Source: Acinetobacter wuhouensis
GTDB lineage: Bacteria; Pseudomonadota; Gammaproteobacteria; Pseudomonadales; Moraxellaceae
Length of the DNA: 64,000 nt
NCBI RefSeq assembly: GCF_001696605.3
Contig: NZ_CP031716.1
Location: 2,480,001-2,544,000 of the forward strand
Direction of reading: 5' to 3'
Below, in pieces: positions 8,701 through 16,996 of the stretch (its first letter is position 1; the number at the start of each line of letters is the position of its first letter). Under the pieces are notes generated by a model, which was given only the letters and a program-made list of their open reading frames with translations, was not told where the DNA came from and ran no database searches. Made by a program: the position numbers and the translations under genes.

Positions 8701-10526
8701 CTACCATCATCTGCCCATTCTGCAATCGCTTTGGCTTTAGCATCAGTGGATTCATAACGGATATTTTGTCCACGTCCTGTACGATCGGTATAACGAGTCA
8801 GTTGATGGGCATTATTATATTCATAACTGCGTGTATGACCATTTTGATCTATGGCTTTGGTCAAATTGCCTTGTTGGTCATATTCATATCGTGCCAAAGC
8901 TTCTGCTTGCTCATCAACAAAAGCAGCGATGACTTTGGCTTGATCATTAAACGCGAATTTAACTTGATGTTTACCACGTTTCAGTTGGAAATCGATCGCT
9001 TGTAAATAGGCAAATTGTTCAAATAACAGATAAGTTAAAACAACTTTTTCATTGGTCTTATCGTTAAACTGTTGCACCACATGGTAGTGTTTTCCACCAT
9101 TAAAACTATGGAAATGGAAATTCCACTCTGAACCAAAATTCAGCAATAAATCACCATCAGTATGTGGCGTAACAACAAAACCTTCAAATGGAACAATATA
9201 TTCTTCATAGACAATCGACTCAGGCAGTTGGTGCTTACGTCCATTGCTGTCGATAAATAAGTAACCGTTTTGATTTTGAATAATCACATTGGAAAATGGC
9301 ATCATCCAACGAGCGCCGATCATGCTGTGATCAAATTCATTCATTTGTGAGTTATATTGACGACTAAAAGCAAAACCCACTTTCGGTAAATAGAAGTCTG
9401 AATGATTAACACGTTCTGCGCCGATTGCATAGCTGATACTATGCGCTGTAGCCGAATCACTTGGTGTTGCATCTGGTTGTGCCGTTGCACAAATCGGATC
9501 GTTTAAAGCATCAGGCTGCAACGTCACAAATTCTAAGATATCACCATTGATATGTTGTTCATGCTCACCTGTCTGATTTGCGGGCACACTGGCACTGGCC
9601 TTATTACCCTGTGCTTTGATTGCTTTTAGTGTTTCTTGAATCAACCATGCAAGGCTATATTTTGTTCCTGCATTCGCTTGTTGTTGAATCACTGTTGTAA
9701 GCGTTGTTAAAGCTTCTGCGCTTTCCCGTTGTAGTTGGCTAAATGAAGCTTTTGGTATCTCCATTTTAGATGACATATCTGACTGAGCTGGTGTTCCTGT
9801 CAAGTCAATCAGTGGTTTCGCCCAATTGCTAAACTGCTGACTTGGGTCGCGTTTTTCAGCAGTTGCACCCAAGTTAATGGTTGGCGATACGAGTCCTTTA
9901 CCTGTTTCCAAAGTAAAAGCATTCAGAATGGATGAACCTAAAGTGGTTGCACCACTCAATAGACTGGGCAACTTACCTTGAGTTTCTTTTAAGAATTTTT
10001 CTAAATCCCCTGCCATTTGTGCATTTAAATGCAAGGTCATACGACGTAAATCTGCTTCTTTTATTTTTCCATTGTCAGGATATAAACATTCTGCCATTAA
10101 ACCGAGTAATGGACGAAGTGCCATACGTACATGCGCTTCTGCTTGTGGCTCTAAATATAAACCGATCAAGTTCATACTCATCAGTGCAGCTTGTTGTACA
10201 CCTGCTTCACCTTGTTTTTGTTCCGTGGCAAAAAGTAAAAGATCAAGTACAGAACCTGATAAAGCAAAAATATTGGCAACTGTTGGTACATTCGCCAAAT
10301 TTTTTAACTGCCCTAGGTTTGTATTACCACATTGTTTTAAATAACTTTCGATTTGATGCGCAATAAATTTATGATCTTCAGTGTGTGTAACACTTGCTAA
10401 ATTGAACACTGCCAACTCGACTGCTGGTTTGGCTTGATTTTGATTCGTTTGACCTGTCGCTGAATTATTTGTTCCAACAGTTGTATTTTCAGTCTCGGAA
10501 TTTCTTGAATTATCGATTAACGCCAT
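5724..10526 (-). CDS. Complete Rhs-family T6SS effector with an unclassified C-terminal toxin
   Basis: This is a 1600-residue protein. Residues 1 to about 345 are an N-terminal region with no PAAR domain or membrane helices visible. A DUF6531-like segment follows (about 362-440), then many YD repeats (about 560-1220), then the Rhs core ending at DPIGL (1412-1416) and DPLGL (1434-1438). These two motifs form the self-cleavage site known in Rhs proteins, which would release residues 1439-1600. That 162-residue segment (MEINTVYTNLGGGYDIAYKF at its start) is A+T-richer than the core and matches no toxin family I know. It begins 69 bases after vgrG, so it is probably co-transcribed and delivered on that spike. 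The start ATG at 10526 is supported by position. This is the only intact rhs gene in the window. Confidence 0.92.
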   Translation of the reverse strand: MALIDNSRNSETENTTVGTNNSATGQTNQNQAKPAVELAVFNLASVTHTEDHKFIAHQIESYLKQCGNTNLGQLKNLANVPTVANIFALSGSVLDLLLFATEQKQGEAGVQQAALMSMNLIGLYLEPQAEAHVRMALRPLLGLMAECLYPDNGKIKEADLRRMTLHLNAQMAGDLEKFLKETQGKLPSLLSGATTLGSSILNAFTLETGKGLVSPTINLGATAEKRDPSQQFSNWAKPLIDLTGTPAQSDMSSKMEIPKASFSQLQRESAEALTTLTTVIQQQANAGTKYSLAWLIQETLKAIKAQGNKASASVPANQTGEHEQHINGDILEFVTLQPDALNDPICATAQPDATPSDSATAHSISYAIGAERVNHSDFYLPKVGFAFSRQYNSQMNEFDHSMIGARWMMPFSNVIIQNQNGYLFIDSNGRKHQLPESIVYEEYIVPFEGFVVTPHTDGDLLLNFGSEWNFHFHSFNGGKHYHVVQQFNDKTNEKVVLTYLLFEQFAYLQAIDFQLKRGKHQVKFAFNDQAKVIAAFVDEQAEALARYEYDQQGNLTKAIDQNGHTRSYEYNNAHQLTRYTDRTGRGQNIRYESTDAKAKAIAEWADDGSFKTRLEWHPHLRQVAVYDAYDVPTYYYFDLDGFTYRTRLADGRERWLSRDSQKRITRQIDFAGLETEQVYNDQDQLIKIVQPNGGIIRFAYDEEGNLTETKDPEGNIWKKQYDADGNVTKEINPLGHSTQYKYNNDNQIVEITDAKGGSKKIQYNDLGQMVSYSDCSGKESAWQYDEEGTLLAQASADAKAVQYIYSTKGKDKGQLQAIIYPDGLKEQFSHDEEGRLLKHTDTKGLITQYKYNQVGLLEQRVDANKHQIGYQWDKQGRIQKLINQNHAEYSFDYNRFGQLIHEQAFDGEEKHYSYSENGQLFQIRQPNILTQFGYHQDGSIASKTYTHLQTRHSQTEEFEYNLNNQLSQAKNQESQIDFYRNQLGQLVREHQHYKVPHLTPLTAVLRYEYDELGNLTKTIRPDGQVQTNLSYGSGHIYGIGFNQQDMVAFQRDDLHRETVRMLANGLIQTKNYNDVGLLSSQIIRPEQETTDQLQQAKHQAERHYQYDNNYLLTQVDDSRLGKLNYQYDSIGRLIKTQSPHSNESFAFDPAGNLIDPIATQSSQVKNNLITQYQGKHYKYDAQGNVIETTQAGKTLKLTWDNLNRLIQSDNNGQITTYGYDVFGRRLFKKNQNATNSTNGSLTLFGWDGDLMVWESYQSNRESSENNKNYTKHYIYEPNSFVPLFQTGYTGFIKLIETPNYSRFQTEPYSIYKDPVWSTETRKNKAELERVAFYHCDQVGTPQTLSNELGECVWEIKQDTWGTTQEIKTQNQDHPFEQSNIRFQGQYYDPETGLHYNRYRYYEPFSARYVSKDPIGLFGGLNLLSYPVNSNQFSDPLGLMEINTVYTNLGGGYDIAYKFHFDSSWIDFFNSGGKGVVKQMGKIATKTAGYIQPDPIKFKGGKLDFPVCRMWDEKFEAVYKNMFGNKERLTREEAKRFLDKINKDYSIVLPKWYGYSNSESILSELDKRAKEFKGNKQYQENSGAEKLFRQSDRYMKDMEKW

Positions 10527-10595
10527 TTTTCTACCCTAATATCTTCTATTTTTTAAATAAATTTCACATTTAGCTAAAGACAAAATAATCCGTAT

Positions 10596-13500
10596 TTATT
10601 TAGAATTATTCTGCGCATTAAAAACATTTTGCTCATCTGCTTTGACTTTGCGTGTGGTAATTTTAGTCGTTAAAGTCCGTGACTCTTCTAACTCCATTTT
10701 CACAAAATCGCCATTACTGCTTGTGATGGACGGTGATGTTGACCTCGGCGTAGAAGATGGCATTGGCAATGATTGTACTGCTATTGGTTCAGGATCACTC
10801 CCAATTGGAGTGGTTTGAGCATTTCCAAAAAGTGGCGAACTTGCCGATGGCACACTTGCAGCCCCATTACGGGTGGTGATGGTATAAGTTAAGAATCTTG
10901 AAGAATATTCATCTTTTTTAATCACATCATCATCCATTGAAAAAGATGAATTCGTTTGCCCTTTACTGCCAGTACTATAATTACTGACAGCATCTGCTGC
11001 TGAATGACCATTAAACCCTAACGCGCCAACAAAACCTGTATTATTACTAATCCCAGATAACAAACCATTGGTTTTCTGTGCAATAAGTGCAGAGGCTTGA
11101 TCTTTGAAAAAGTCGACGCCTTGCTCTTTAATTGCTTGTAAAGACTGACTTGGATTCGCCAATATTTGTCCTACATTCATCATTTGCGAAGGTGATAAAT
11201 TTAAATTTAAGGCAGAAGACACAGAGCTTAATGCACTCGAAGTAAATTGTTCTTTAAATTGACCTAGTGTCTGATTTCCAAGATTTTTAAGCGCATTTTT
11301 TCCTATATTTTTTAAGGTATCGCCATTTAGAGAGAATAAATTATCTTTGAGTTGCGACATCATATTTTGTCCCAAAGAACCCAAAGCATTTTGGGCAAAA
11401 CCTGCAATTCCTCCTACAACATCTTCTGACCAAGTATAGTTACGATTGAAATGGCTTGCTTGATCCCATGCACTGCGTGGATCAGTTTCAAACTCTACTT
11501 TAGCAGGACCAGGTGCAATCCCCGTCACTTGTGCAAAGCCATTTCCGTCCAACTTTCCTGAAACCTGTTTACCTAGTGAATCAATCACTTTAAAACCCGT
11601 CTGTTTAAAAAAGTCCTGACCACCGTAACTTTTTAACAGATCTAATGCGCCTTTTAATGGATTTGAGGATGGTAGCTGTGCCGAAGCACTTGCACTCGCA
11701 CCAGGTTGAAATAAATGTTGCCCTGCATTGACTTGGAACTTACCACCTGTTTTCGGGAAAATACCTGAACCATTTAAAGTAATTTGTGAACTTGCACCTG
11801 TAATCACAATCTCTTTCGGACTACTGATGACAATTTTGTCATCAGTTGATGAAATGGTAATACCCTTTTTAGCCAAAATATCCAAAGCATCTGACTGTGC
11901 TTGAACTTCAATTTTACTTTGTGCGGCTACGGCTTTAATTCCACCTTGCGCAGCAAACAAACTGACTTTACCTAAAGCTTGACCCACTAAATTTTTTTGG
12001 GTACTGAGGTTGATACTGTCCCCTGCAACTTGGTTAATTATCCCTGTTGCAGAAAGATGAATATCCTCTGGAGTGCTCAAAGCAATTCCATCTACAGAAC
12101 TCAGTAGCATGATTGCTTTTTTATATTTGGCGATATCTTTTTCGATTTCATCTGCAAATGCTTTTAATTGCTCTAAGGACTCGATTTCATCCGTTTTTTG
12201 ACCTTTTGCAATATCACTTAATGCTTTACTATTTGTTTGGCTACCTTCCAATTGTTTTTTTGCAATGTCTGAATCTAGGTGTTCACCTTTGGCTTGATCT
12301 TGCTTATAAGTTGAGACCAATAAACCTTGCCCTGCACGAACTGCACCCCATTGATCGGTTCTCAGTTCAAAACCTTCGCCACGATCAGCACTTTCAGCTT
12401 TATCTTTAGGGTGACTCAGCTTTCCTAAATTAAGCTGAGTCGCACCATGACTACTTTGTAATTGTGTGCTAATTTGCCCAGTCGTGTCATCAAATCTGAG
12501 TTGCCCAAAACCTTCACCTTGGTATTCTTTGCTTCGTATACCTGCTAACTTTTTAGTATCAGGTAACTTGCCCTTCTTATCAAATTGCGTTGGATGACGT
12601 TGTGCTTCGTGGATACGCCCTACAACAAATGGTCGATCAATATTGCCATCAAAGAAATCAATAACCACAATTTCGCCAATACGCGGCAGGAATCGAGCGC
12701 CATAACCTTCACCAGCCCATGGTGTGAGTACATCAACCCACGCAGAATCGGTATCATTGTCATTCGAACCTGCACCACCATCATGGGTATTGTCTTCATT
12801 TCGAGTGAATAGAAAACGAACTTTAATCCGCCCCCACTCATCTACATGAATTTCCTCTCCACTAGGACCAACTACTTTGGCACGTTGTGGTGATGCACTT
12901 GGGCGATGTTGCAGTGGATTATATTCTGGAACTGTGCTGATATTTCTACGTTGTAAAATAAGGTGATTGGCTTGGCGTTCATCTTTATTATTGGTTGTAA
13001 TTTCAGCCTGTTGCCACTGACTTTGTTTAAGCAATGCCGTGACTTGATCTGTTAAGTCTTTAGGTAAATTATTCTGATTATAAAAAGTCTTCGATGTAAT
13101 TAAAAATTCTTTATCTGAACCCTCATGCTGATCAATCTCAGGATGCTCATTGAACTCAAACCAATAACCCACATTTGCATCACGTACTGTAGAAATTGCA
13201 GTGAACTGTTTGGCTTGTGAATCATAATAGTTACTTAAGTTTTCGTTAAATTTTTCAATCTGATTGTTGCCTGATTTGGTTGCACCATCTTCGCCATTTA
13301 GATCTTGAATCCATGCAGGGCTAAAATGCCATGCTTGTTCTAATCCTAAGCTCGCATTGTCTTGATTCTCACTATGGCTATGTTTACTTTGGACTGAACC
13401 AGCACCTTCTTCTGTCTCAAGTGCGTCTGCTTGCCAACGTTGAATATGAACAGAAGTCGGTTGAATTGAGCGTTGTCCAATAAAATTGGTAATGCTGTCT

Positions 13501-14219
13501 TGCTTTTCTGTAGCACTACTGCGATGGAAACGAATATTCTTACGATCTAATGATTTATATTGTGAGTTATCATCGATTAGACGGAGTTTTTGAGCTTGGA
13601 TTTGCTCACTTGAACTAGATACTTTATGTTGCGCTTCATCAATGAGCCAACTCATCCCCTCACTTCGCATCAAGCGAGTGAGAAAATCAAAATCACTTTC
13701 AGATGATTGCATGATGAATGGACGAATATCATATTCTTTAGTGAGTCCACTTTTATCCAATATCAAGCTTGAGGCAAACAAACTACTACGCTGCTGCCAT
13801 TCAGAAAAAATAGTTTGAATTACATCCACAGCCGATTTATTCATAAATACTCGGCTATTACGACGATGTTTCCAAAGTGCCGTTGGATCTTCAATTGTTA
13901 GGCGATAAATTGTTAAAGAACCATCACTCGCACCGATATCTGCTTTAGTAATAATCCCCGAAGTACGGCTTAATTCTAATTTATCCGTAACAACATCAAT
14001 TGCGACTTGACTACCAATGAATTGTTTTAATGGGATAGCAGCATTTGTTGACAGGCAGATCAATTGTAGACTTACACCAGAATTAAGCTCATGCGTACCA
14101 TCTATACGCTGTAAAAAAACTTGATCATTTAAAGATATATTTGAAAATTGAACGTGAATGGCACGCTTTTGTGCTGTGAGTCCAAGTTGCTCTAAAGCAG
14201 AATAAATATTTATCGCCAT
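10596..14219 (-). CDS. vgrG: VgrG, type VI secretion tip (spike) protein with extended C-terminus
   Basis: This 1207-residue protein has the usual order: a gp27-like phage-hub region (1 to about 420), a gp5-like OB fold (about 455-545, with HVDEWGRIKVRFLF and GYGARFLPRIGEIVVIDFFDG), then a DUF2345 beta-helix region (about 683-830, repeating ISLST/IVITGASSQI-type strands). After it, about 855-930 forms a small beta-sandwich-like segment (GFKVIDSLGKQVSGKLDGNG and a following PGPAKVEF), typical of cargo-binding tails. The last 270 residues are Ser/Asn/Gln-rich with a Pro/Ser-rich linker and a charged end. VgrG trimers tip the Hcp tube. No Hcp, sheath or baseplate genes are nearby, so this is an auxiliary vgrG-effector locus. 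It is the first gene of the rhs transcription unit. Confidence 0.95.
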   Translation of the reverse strand: MAINIYSALEQLGLTAQKRAIHVQFSNISLNDQVFLQRIDGTHELNSGVSLQLICLSTNAAIPLKQFIGSQVAIDVVTDKLELSRTSGIITKADIGASDGSLTIYRLTIEDPTALWKHRRNSRVFMNKSAVDVIQTIFSEWQQRSSLFASSLILDKSGLTKEYDIRPFIMQSSESDFDFLTRLMRSEGMSWLIDEAQHKVSSSSEQIQAQKLRLIDDNSQYKSLDRKNIRFHRSSATEKQDSITNFIGQRSIQPTSVHIQRWQADALETEEGAGSVQSKHSHSENQDNASLGLEQAWHFSPAWIQDLNGEDGATKSGNNQIEKFNENLSNYYDSQAKQFTAISTVRDANVGYWFEFNEHPEIDQHEGSDKEFLITSKTFYNQNNLPKDLTDQVTALLKQSQWQQAEITTNNKDERQANHLILQRRNISTVPEYNPLQHRPSASPQRAKVVGPSGEEIHVDEWGRIKVRFLFTRNEDNTHDGGAGSNDNDTDSAWVDVLTPWAGEGYGARFLPRIGEIVVIDFFDGNIDRPFVVGRIHEAQRHPTQFDKKGKLPDTKKLAGIRSKEYQGEGFGQLRFDDTTGQISTQLQSSHGATQLNLGKLSHPKDKAESADRGEGFELRTDQWGAVRAGQGLLVSTYKQDQAKGEHLDSDIAKKQLEGSQTNSKALSDIAKGQKTDEIESLEQLKAFADEIEKDIAKYKKAIMLLSSVDGIALSTPEDIHLSATGIINQVAGDSINLSTQKNLVGQALGKVSLFAAQGGIKAVAAQSKIEVQAQSDALDILAKKGITISSTDDKIVISSPKEIVITGASSQITLNGSGIFPKTGGKFQVNAGQHLFQPGASASASAQLPSSNPLKGALDLLKSYGGQDFFKQTGFKVIDSLGKQVSGKLDGNGFAQVTGIAPGPAKVEFETDPRSAWDQASHFNRNYTWSEDVVGGIAGFAQNALGSLGQNMMSQLKDNLFSLNGDTLKNIGKNALKNLGNQTLGQFKEQFTSSALSSVSSALNLNLSPSQMMNVGQILANPSQSLQAIKEQGVDFFKDQASALIAQKTNGLLSGISNNTGFVGALGFNGHSAADAVSNYSTGSKGQTNSSFSMDDDVIKKDEYSSRFLTYTITTRNGAASVPSASSPLFGNAQTTPIGSDPEPIAVQSLPMPSSTPRSTSPSITSSNGDFVKMELEESRTLTTKITTRKVKADEQNVFNAQNNSK

Positions 14220-14594
14220 TTTACTAGGTCTTTGTATTAATTTTTAAAATTGTGATGAATTATACAAAATTATGATTTTCATTGTCTATATATGAATTGT
14301 TTCTGTTCAAATTTATATTCTGGCGATTAGAAAACACTCATCTAAATTTAAAAACTCACCAACTAGCCAAAATCTCCAATTATTTTTCACTTAATAATAA
14401 CTGATGTGTATTAGCAAATACTCCTATTGTTATACTTGCATATATCAAAAATGCTACTAACTCTATCAAGGCTAAAAAAACTACAAATTAATTATAACTA
14501 AAATCCTAAAACTCGATTTCCTGCACCATGTTTCTCATATATTCTCAATAAAATATTAAACTCAAAAACCAAATCATTCATTGATTAAATTCAT
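14220..14594. other. Non-coding stretch between mopR and vgrG
   Basis: This 375-base, strongly A+T-rich interval contains the promoter region of the vgrG-rhs unit and the end of the mopR transcript. I see no convincing ORF, and no hairpin with a T tract that I would call a terminator. Confidence 0.5.
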
Positions 14595-16271
14595 TTATGA
14601 AAGTTTCTTCAAACGATAATCCAAAGTCGCTCGACTAAGCCCAAGCAATCTTGCTGCTTCTGAAATATTTTGCCGACTTTTATCCATTGCAGTACGAATA
14701 ATTTTTTGTTCAAGTTGTTCTAAAGAAAAATCTTCGGTAAATAAATCTTCGACATTGGTAAAACGATTCGCTGGCTGAACGACAACATCCTGTTCTTTAA
14801 GCTGAGGAAATAAACTGTCTAATTTGATTTCCTGTTGATGATCTGTCAGTAAAGTCGCCCTTTCCAGCAAGTTTTCCAGCTCTCGAATATTCCCTGGCCA
14901 ATCATATTTCATCACAAAATTTTTAGCTTTATCACTCAAACCTTTTAAGGTTTTATCATACATATTTTCAAAACGTGCTAAAAAATGGCTGATTAATAAA
15001 GGAATATCCTCACGGCGCTCACGCAATGGTGGAATCATCACAGGGAAAATATTTAAACGATAATATAAGTCAGCACGGAATTTACCACGCTTCACCGCTT
15101 GCTCTAAATCTTCATTGGTTGCAGCAACGATCCGGACATCAACTTTCCGTGTCTGTTGATCACCGACACGTTCAAACTCCCCTTCCTGCAACATTCGCAA
15201 TAATGCTGCCTGCGCCCGTGGAGACAGCTCTATCACTTCATCAAGAAAAATCGTACCGCGATGCGCACGCTCAAACTTACCAATACGAGTCTGGGATGCA
15301 CCTGTGAAAGCCCCTTTTTCCACCCCAAATAATTCGGCTTCAATCAGATCTGGTGGAATACAGGCGCAGTTTACAGCAACAAAAGGTTCTGCCTTTCGTT
15401 GACTTCCTTCATGTACACCACGTGCGAAAGCTTCTTTACCAACGCCAGTTTCACCCTGTAAAAGTACAGCAACTTTACTGCCTGCAGCTTTTTTAAGCAG
15501 GTCACACACTTTTCGATACGCCACTGATTCCCCAATAGCAGCAAACATGGTGTAGTCACTTTCAGCTTCGGTATAAATATTTTTCTTTAATTCATTTAAC
15601 TCAGCCTGTAAGGCAATAATTTCATCTGACACAGGATCTGGAGACATAAAGCGGATTAATTCATCTGAATTTTCCCATTCACTTAACGGCTTACCAATAA
15701 TTCGGCAATGCTCATCTCCTTTTGCAACACAGTGGGTCTCCTGATAAATAATGGTCTGTCCCATCACAAAGCTGCTATACCCACAGGCATAGCCTAAAAG
15801 CATCCAACAGGCGGGTTCCTCCGATGCACCAAATTCACTTAAATGCACTTCGGCTTCAAAAGAATTCAGCCAGTTGAAATCTGCATAGAACTCTTTTTGA
15901 TCATGACTTAAATGCAGTTCATTCACATCCACTTGCACCATACCTCGAATACCATGCATCTGAGGACCTGCCATAAAGGCTTCTGCTTCATTGAGATTTG
16001 GACGCAGTTTTGAAGTGACCTCGGCATCTCGCATCCCCGCCTGGTAACCACAACGGATAAAAAAGTGTTTGGTACGTTCTAAGCCAAGCATATTAAAAAG
16101 ATCTTTGCGCAAATAACCCAGAATACTGGTATGCATCAGCAACATACGGTTTTCATCAAACCATATCTGTCCATGCTCAGTATCAAAAATAATTTTATCG
16201 AGTAAATCCTGAATATCTTTATTCTGTTCCAGGATCCGCTTATAGACCTTCACATCTTTGGCTTTGGGCAT
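14595..16271 (-). CDS. mopR: MopR, phenol-sensing sigma-54-dependent activator
   Basis: This 558-residue NtrC-type activator of the XylR/DmpR class switches on the phenol hydroxylase operon when phenol binds. The sensor domain (1 to about 200) keeps the residues known from Acinetobacter MopR structures: zinc ligands Cys155, Glu178, Cys181 and Cys189, and phenol contacts His106 and Trp134. The central AAA+ domain has Walker A GETGVGKE (273-280), the sigma-54-contacting GAFTGA (320-325) and Walker B IFLDEV (341-346). A Fis-type helix-turn-helix closes the protein (NISEAARLLGLSRATLDYRL). It is transcribed divergently from mphK. All key residues are intact, so it should be functional. Confidence 0.97.
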   Translation of the reverse strand: MPKAKDVKVYKRILEQNKDIQDLLDKIIFDTEHGQIWFDENRMLLMHTSILGYLRKDLFNMLGLERTKHFFIRCGYQAGMRDAEVTSKLRPNLNEAEAFMAGPQMHGIRGMVQVDVNELHLSHDQKEFYADFNWLNSFEAEVHLSEFGASEEPACWMLLGYACGYSSFVMGQTIIYQETHCVAKGDEHCRIIGKPLSEWENSDELIRFMSPDPVSDEIIALQAELNELKKNIYTEAESDYTMFAAIGESVAYRKVCDLLKKAAGSKVAVLLQGETGVGKEAFARGVHEGSQRKAEPFVAVNCACIPPDLIEAELFGVEKGAFTGASQTRIGKFERAHRGTIFLDEVIELSPRAQAALLRMLQEGEFERVGDQQTRKVDVRIVAATNEDLEQAVKRGKFRADLYYRLNIFPVMIPPLRERREDIPLLISHFLARFENMYDKTLKGLSDKAKNFVMKYDWPGNIRELENLLERATLLTDHQQEIKLDSLFPQLKEQDVVVQPANRFTNVEDLFTEDFSLEQLEQKIIRTAMDKSRQNISEAARLLGLSRATLDYRLKKLS

Positions 16272-16487
16272 ACTGTCCGTCCTTGGCTATATGTCTTTGT
16301 GAATGCAATATTGATCTTACCTAATTCACAAACCCTGGGTAGACTACCTTATTCTTATATTTACATACCTTTTAAGTATATTAAAATTATACCTTTATAA
16401 ATCAATTCATTATAAATATACATTTTTAAGTAAAAATTAAAAAAATTCCATGCTTTTAAACAGCACTACTCAAAGTTTATTCATTCA

Positions 16488-16507
16488 TTTTCATCAAAAC
16501 ATGAAAA
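16488..16507. promoter_or_regulatory. Inverted repeat, possible MopR upstream activator site
   Basis: TTTTCAT and ATGAAAA are perfect arms around six bases. The site lies about 105-125 bases upstream of the -24 element, where activators of this family bind. The assignment as a MopR site is inference. Confidence 0.4.
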
Positions 16508-16522
16508 TCTCAAATATATCTA

Positions 16523-16538
16523 TTCATCAAATGATGAA
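16523..16538. promoter_or_regulatory. Inverted repeat TTCATC-N4-GATGAA, candidate MopR site
   Basis: This is a perfect palindrome of two 6-base arms around AAAT, about 75-90 bases upstream of the -24 element. Its core resembles the TTGATCAA-type dyads bound by XylR/DmpR. It is a good candidate upstream activator site. Confidence 0.5.
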
Positions 16539-16543
16539 ATTAG

Positions 16544-16562
16544 CCTGATCAAATTAATCAGG
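16544..16562. promoter_or_regulatory. Inverted repeat CCTGAT-N7-ATCAGG, candidate MopR site
   Basis: These are perfect 6-base arms about 50-65 bases upstream of the -24 element. Its centre includes TGATCAAATTAATCA, which is close to the XylR/DmpR-type dyad. It lies about two helical turns from the previous palindrome (centres 22 bases apart), as expected for paired activator sites. Confidence 0.5.
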
Positions 16563-16611
16563 ATTTTATTTAAAGACAATAAGTATTTGAAAAATATAAA
16601 AATTAAAAAGA

Positions 16612-16627
16612 TGGCACGCTTTTTGGA
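16612..16627 (+). promoter_or_regulatory. Sigma-54 promoter (-24/-12) of the mph operon
   Basis: TGGCAC-N5-TTGGA matches the sigma-54 consensus TGGCAC-N5-TTGCA. The conserved GG of the -24 box and the G of the -12 box are exactly 12 bases apart. The -12 box has GG in place of the usual GC. Transcription would start near 16638, leaving a leader of about 60 bases before mphK. Confidence 0.85.
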
Positions 16628-16696
16628 ATATACATAACAAACGCAAGGTTGCGTCACCGACATGATGTCAGTGCCAAAAACAGAAGGACGTTCGTT

Positions 16697-16978
16697 ATGA
16701 ACCAACAACAGCAACTCACCAAATACATTCGTATTACAGGTGATCGTGATGCCCGATTTGTTGAATTTGATTTTGCGATTCACGATCCAACTTTATTTGT
16801 CGAACTAGTTCTACCTCAGGAAGCTTTTCAGCATTTTTGTGAAATAAATCAGGTCGTAGAAATGACAGAAGAACAGCAAGCATGGAATGACGCACAGGAA
16901 GACAAATGGCGTTATGGCGTTGAACCTACTGTCCTCAACCCAGCCCAACCTCATGTAGATCAAGACGATCACGCTTAA
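16697..16978 (+). CDS. mphK: MphK, phenol hydroxylase assembly subunit
   Basis: This 93-residue protein belongs to the DmpK type. The family is not part of the active oxygenase but is needed to assemble the iron-containing oxygenase. FVEFDFAIHDPTLFVELVLP and the acidic, Trp-containing tail fit the family. I chose the ATG at 16697 because AAGGAC stands just before it and the preceding in-frame ATG at 16649 lies very close to the promoter with no ribosome-binding site. It is the first gene of the operon, 18 bases from mphL. Confidence 0.93.
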   Translation: MNQQQQLTKYIRITGDRDARFVEFDFAIHDPTLFVELVLPQEAFQHFCEINQVVEMTEEQQAWNDAQEDKWRYGVEPTVLNPAQPHVDQDDHA

Positions 16979-16996
16979 GTCCATACGGAGATCAAG

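Larger units (their letters stand above)
16272..16696. other. Divergent mopR/mphK regulatory region
   Basis: These 425 bases between mopR and mphK hold a sigma-54 promoter and three palindromes, listed separately, and presumably the mopR promoter near 16280-16400. The region is very A+T-rich and contains no credible gene. Confidence 0.7.

Noticed and set aside
9932..10366. 144-codon plus-strand frame opposite the rhs N-terminal region
   Set aside because: It is the antisense shadow of rhs; the translated sequence resembles nothing.
16649..16696. Upstream ATG for mphK giving 16 extra residues
   Set aside because: It lies about 10 bases after the expected transcription start and has no ribosome site; the ATG at 16697 has AAGGAC.
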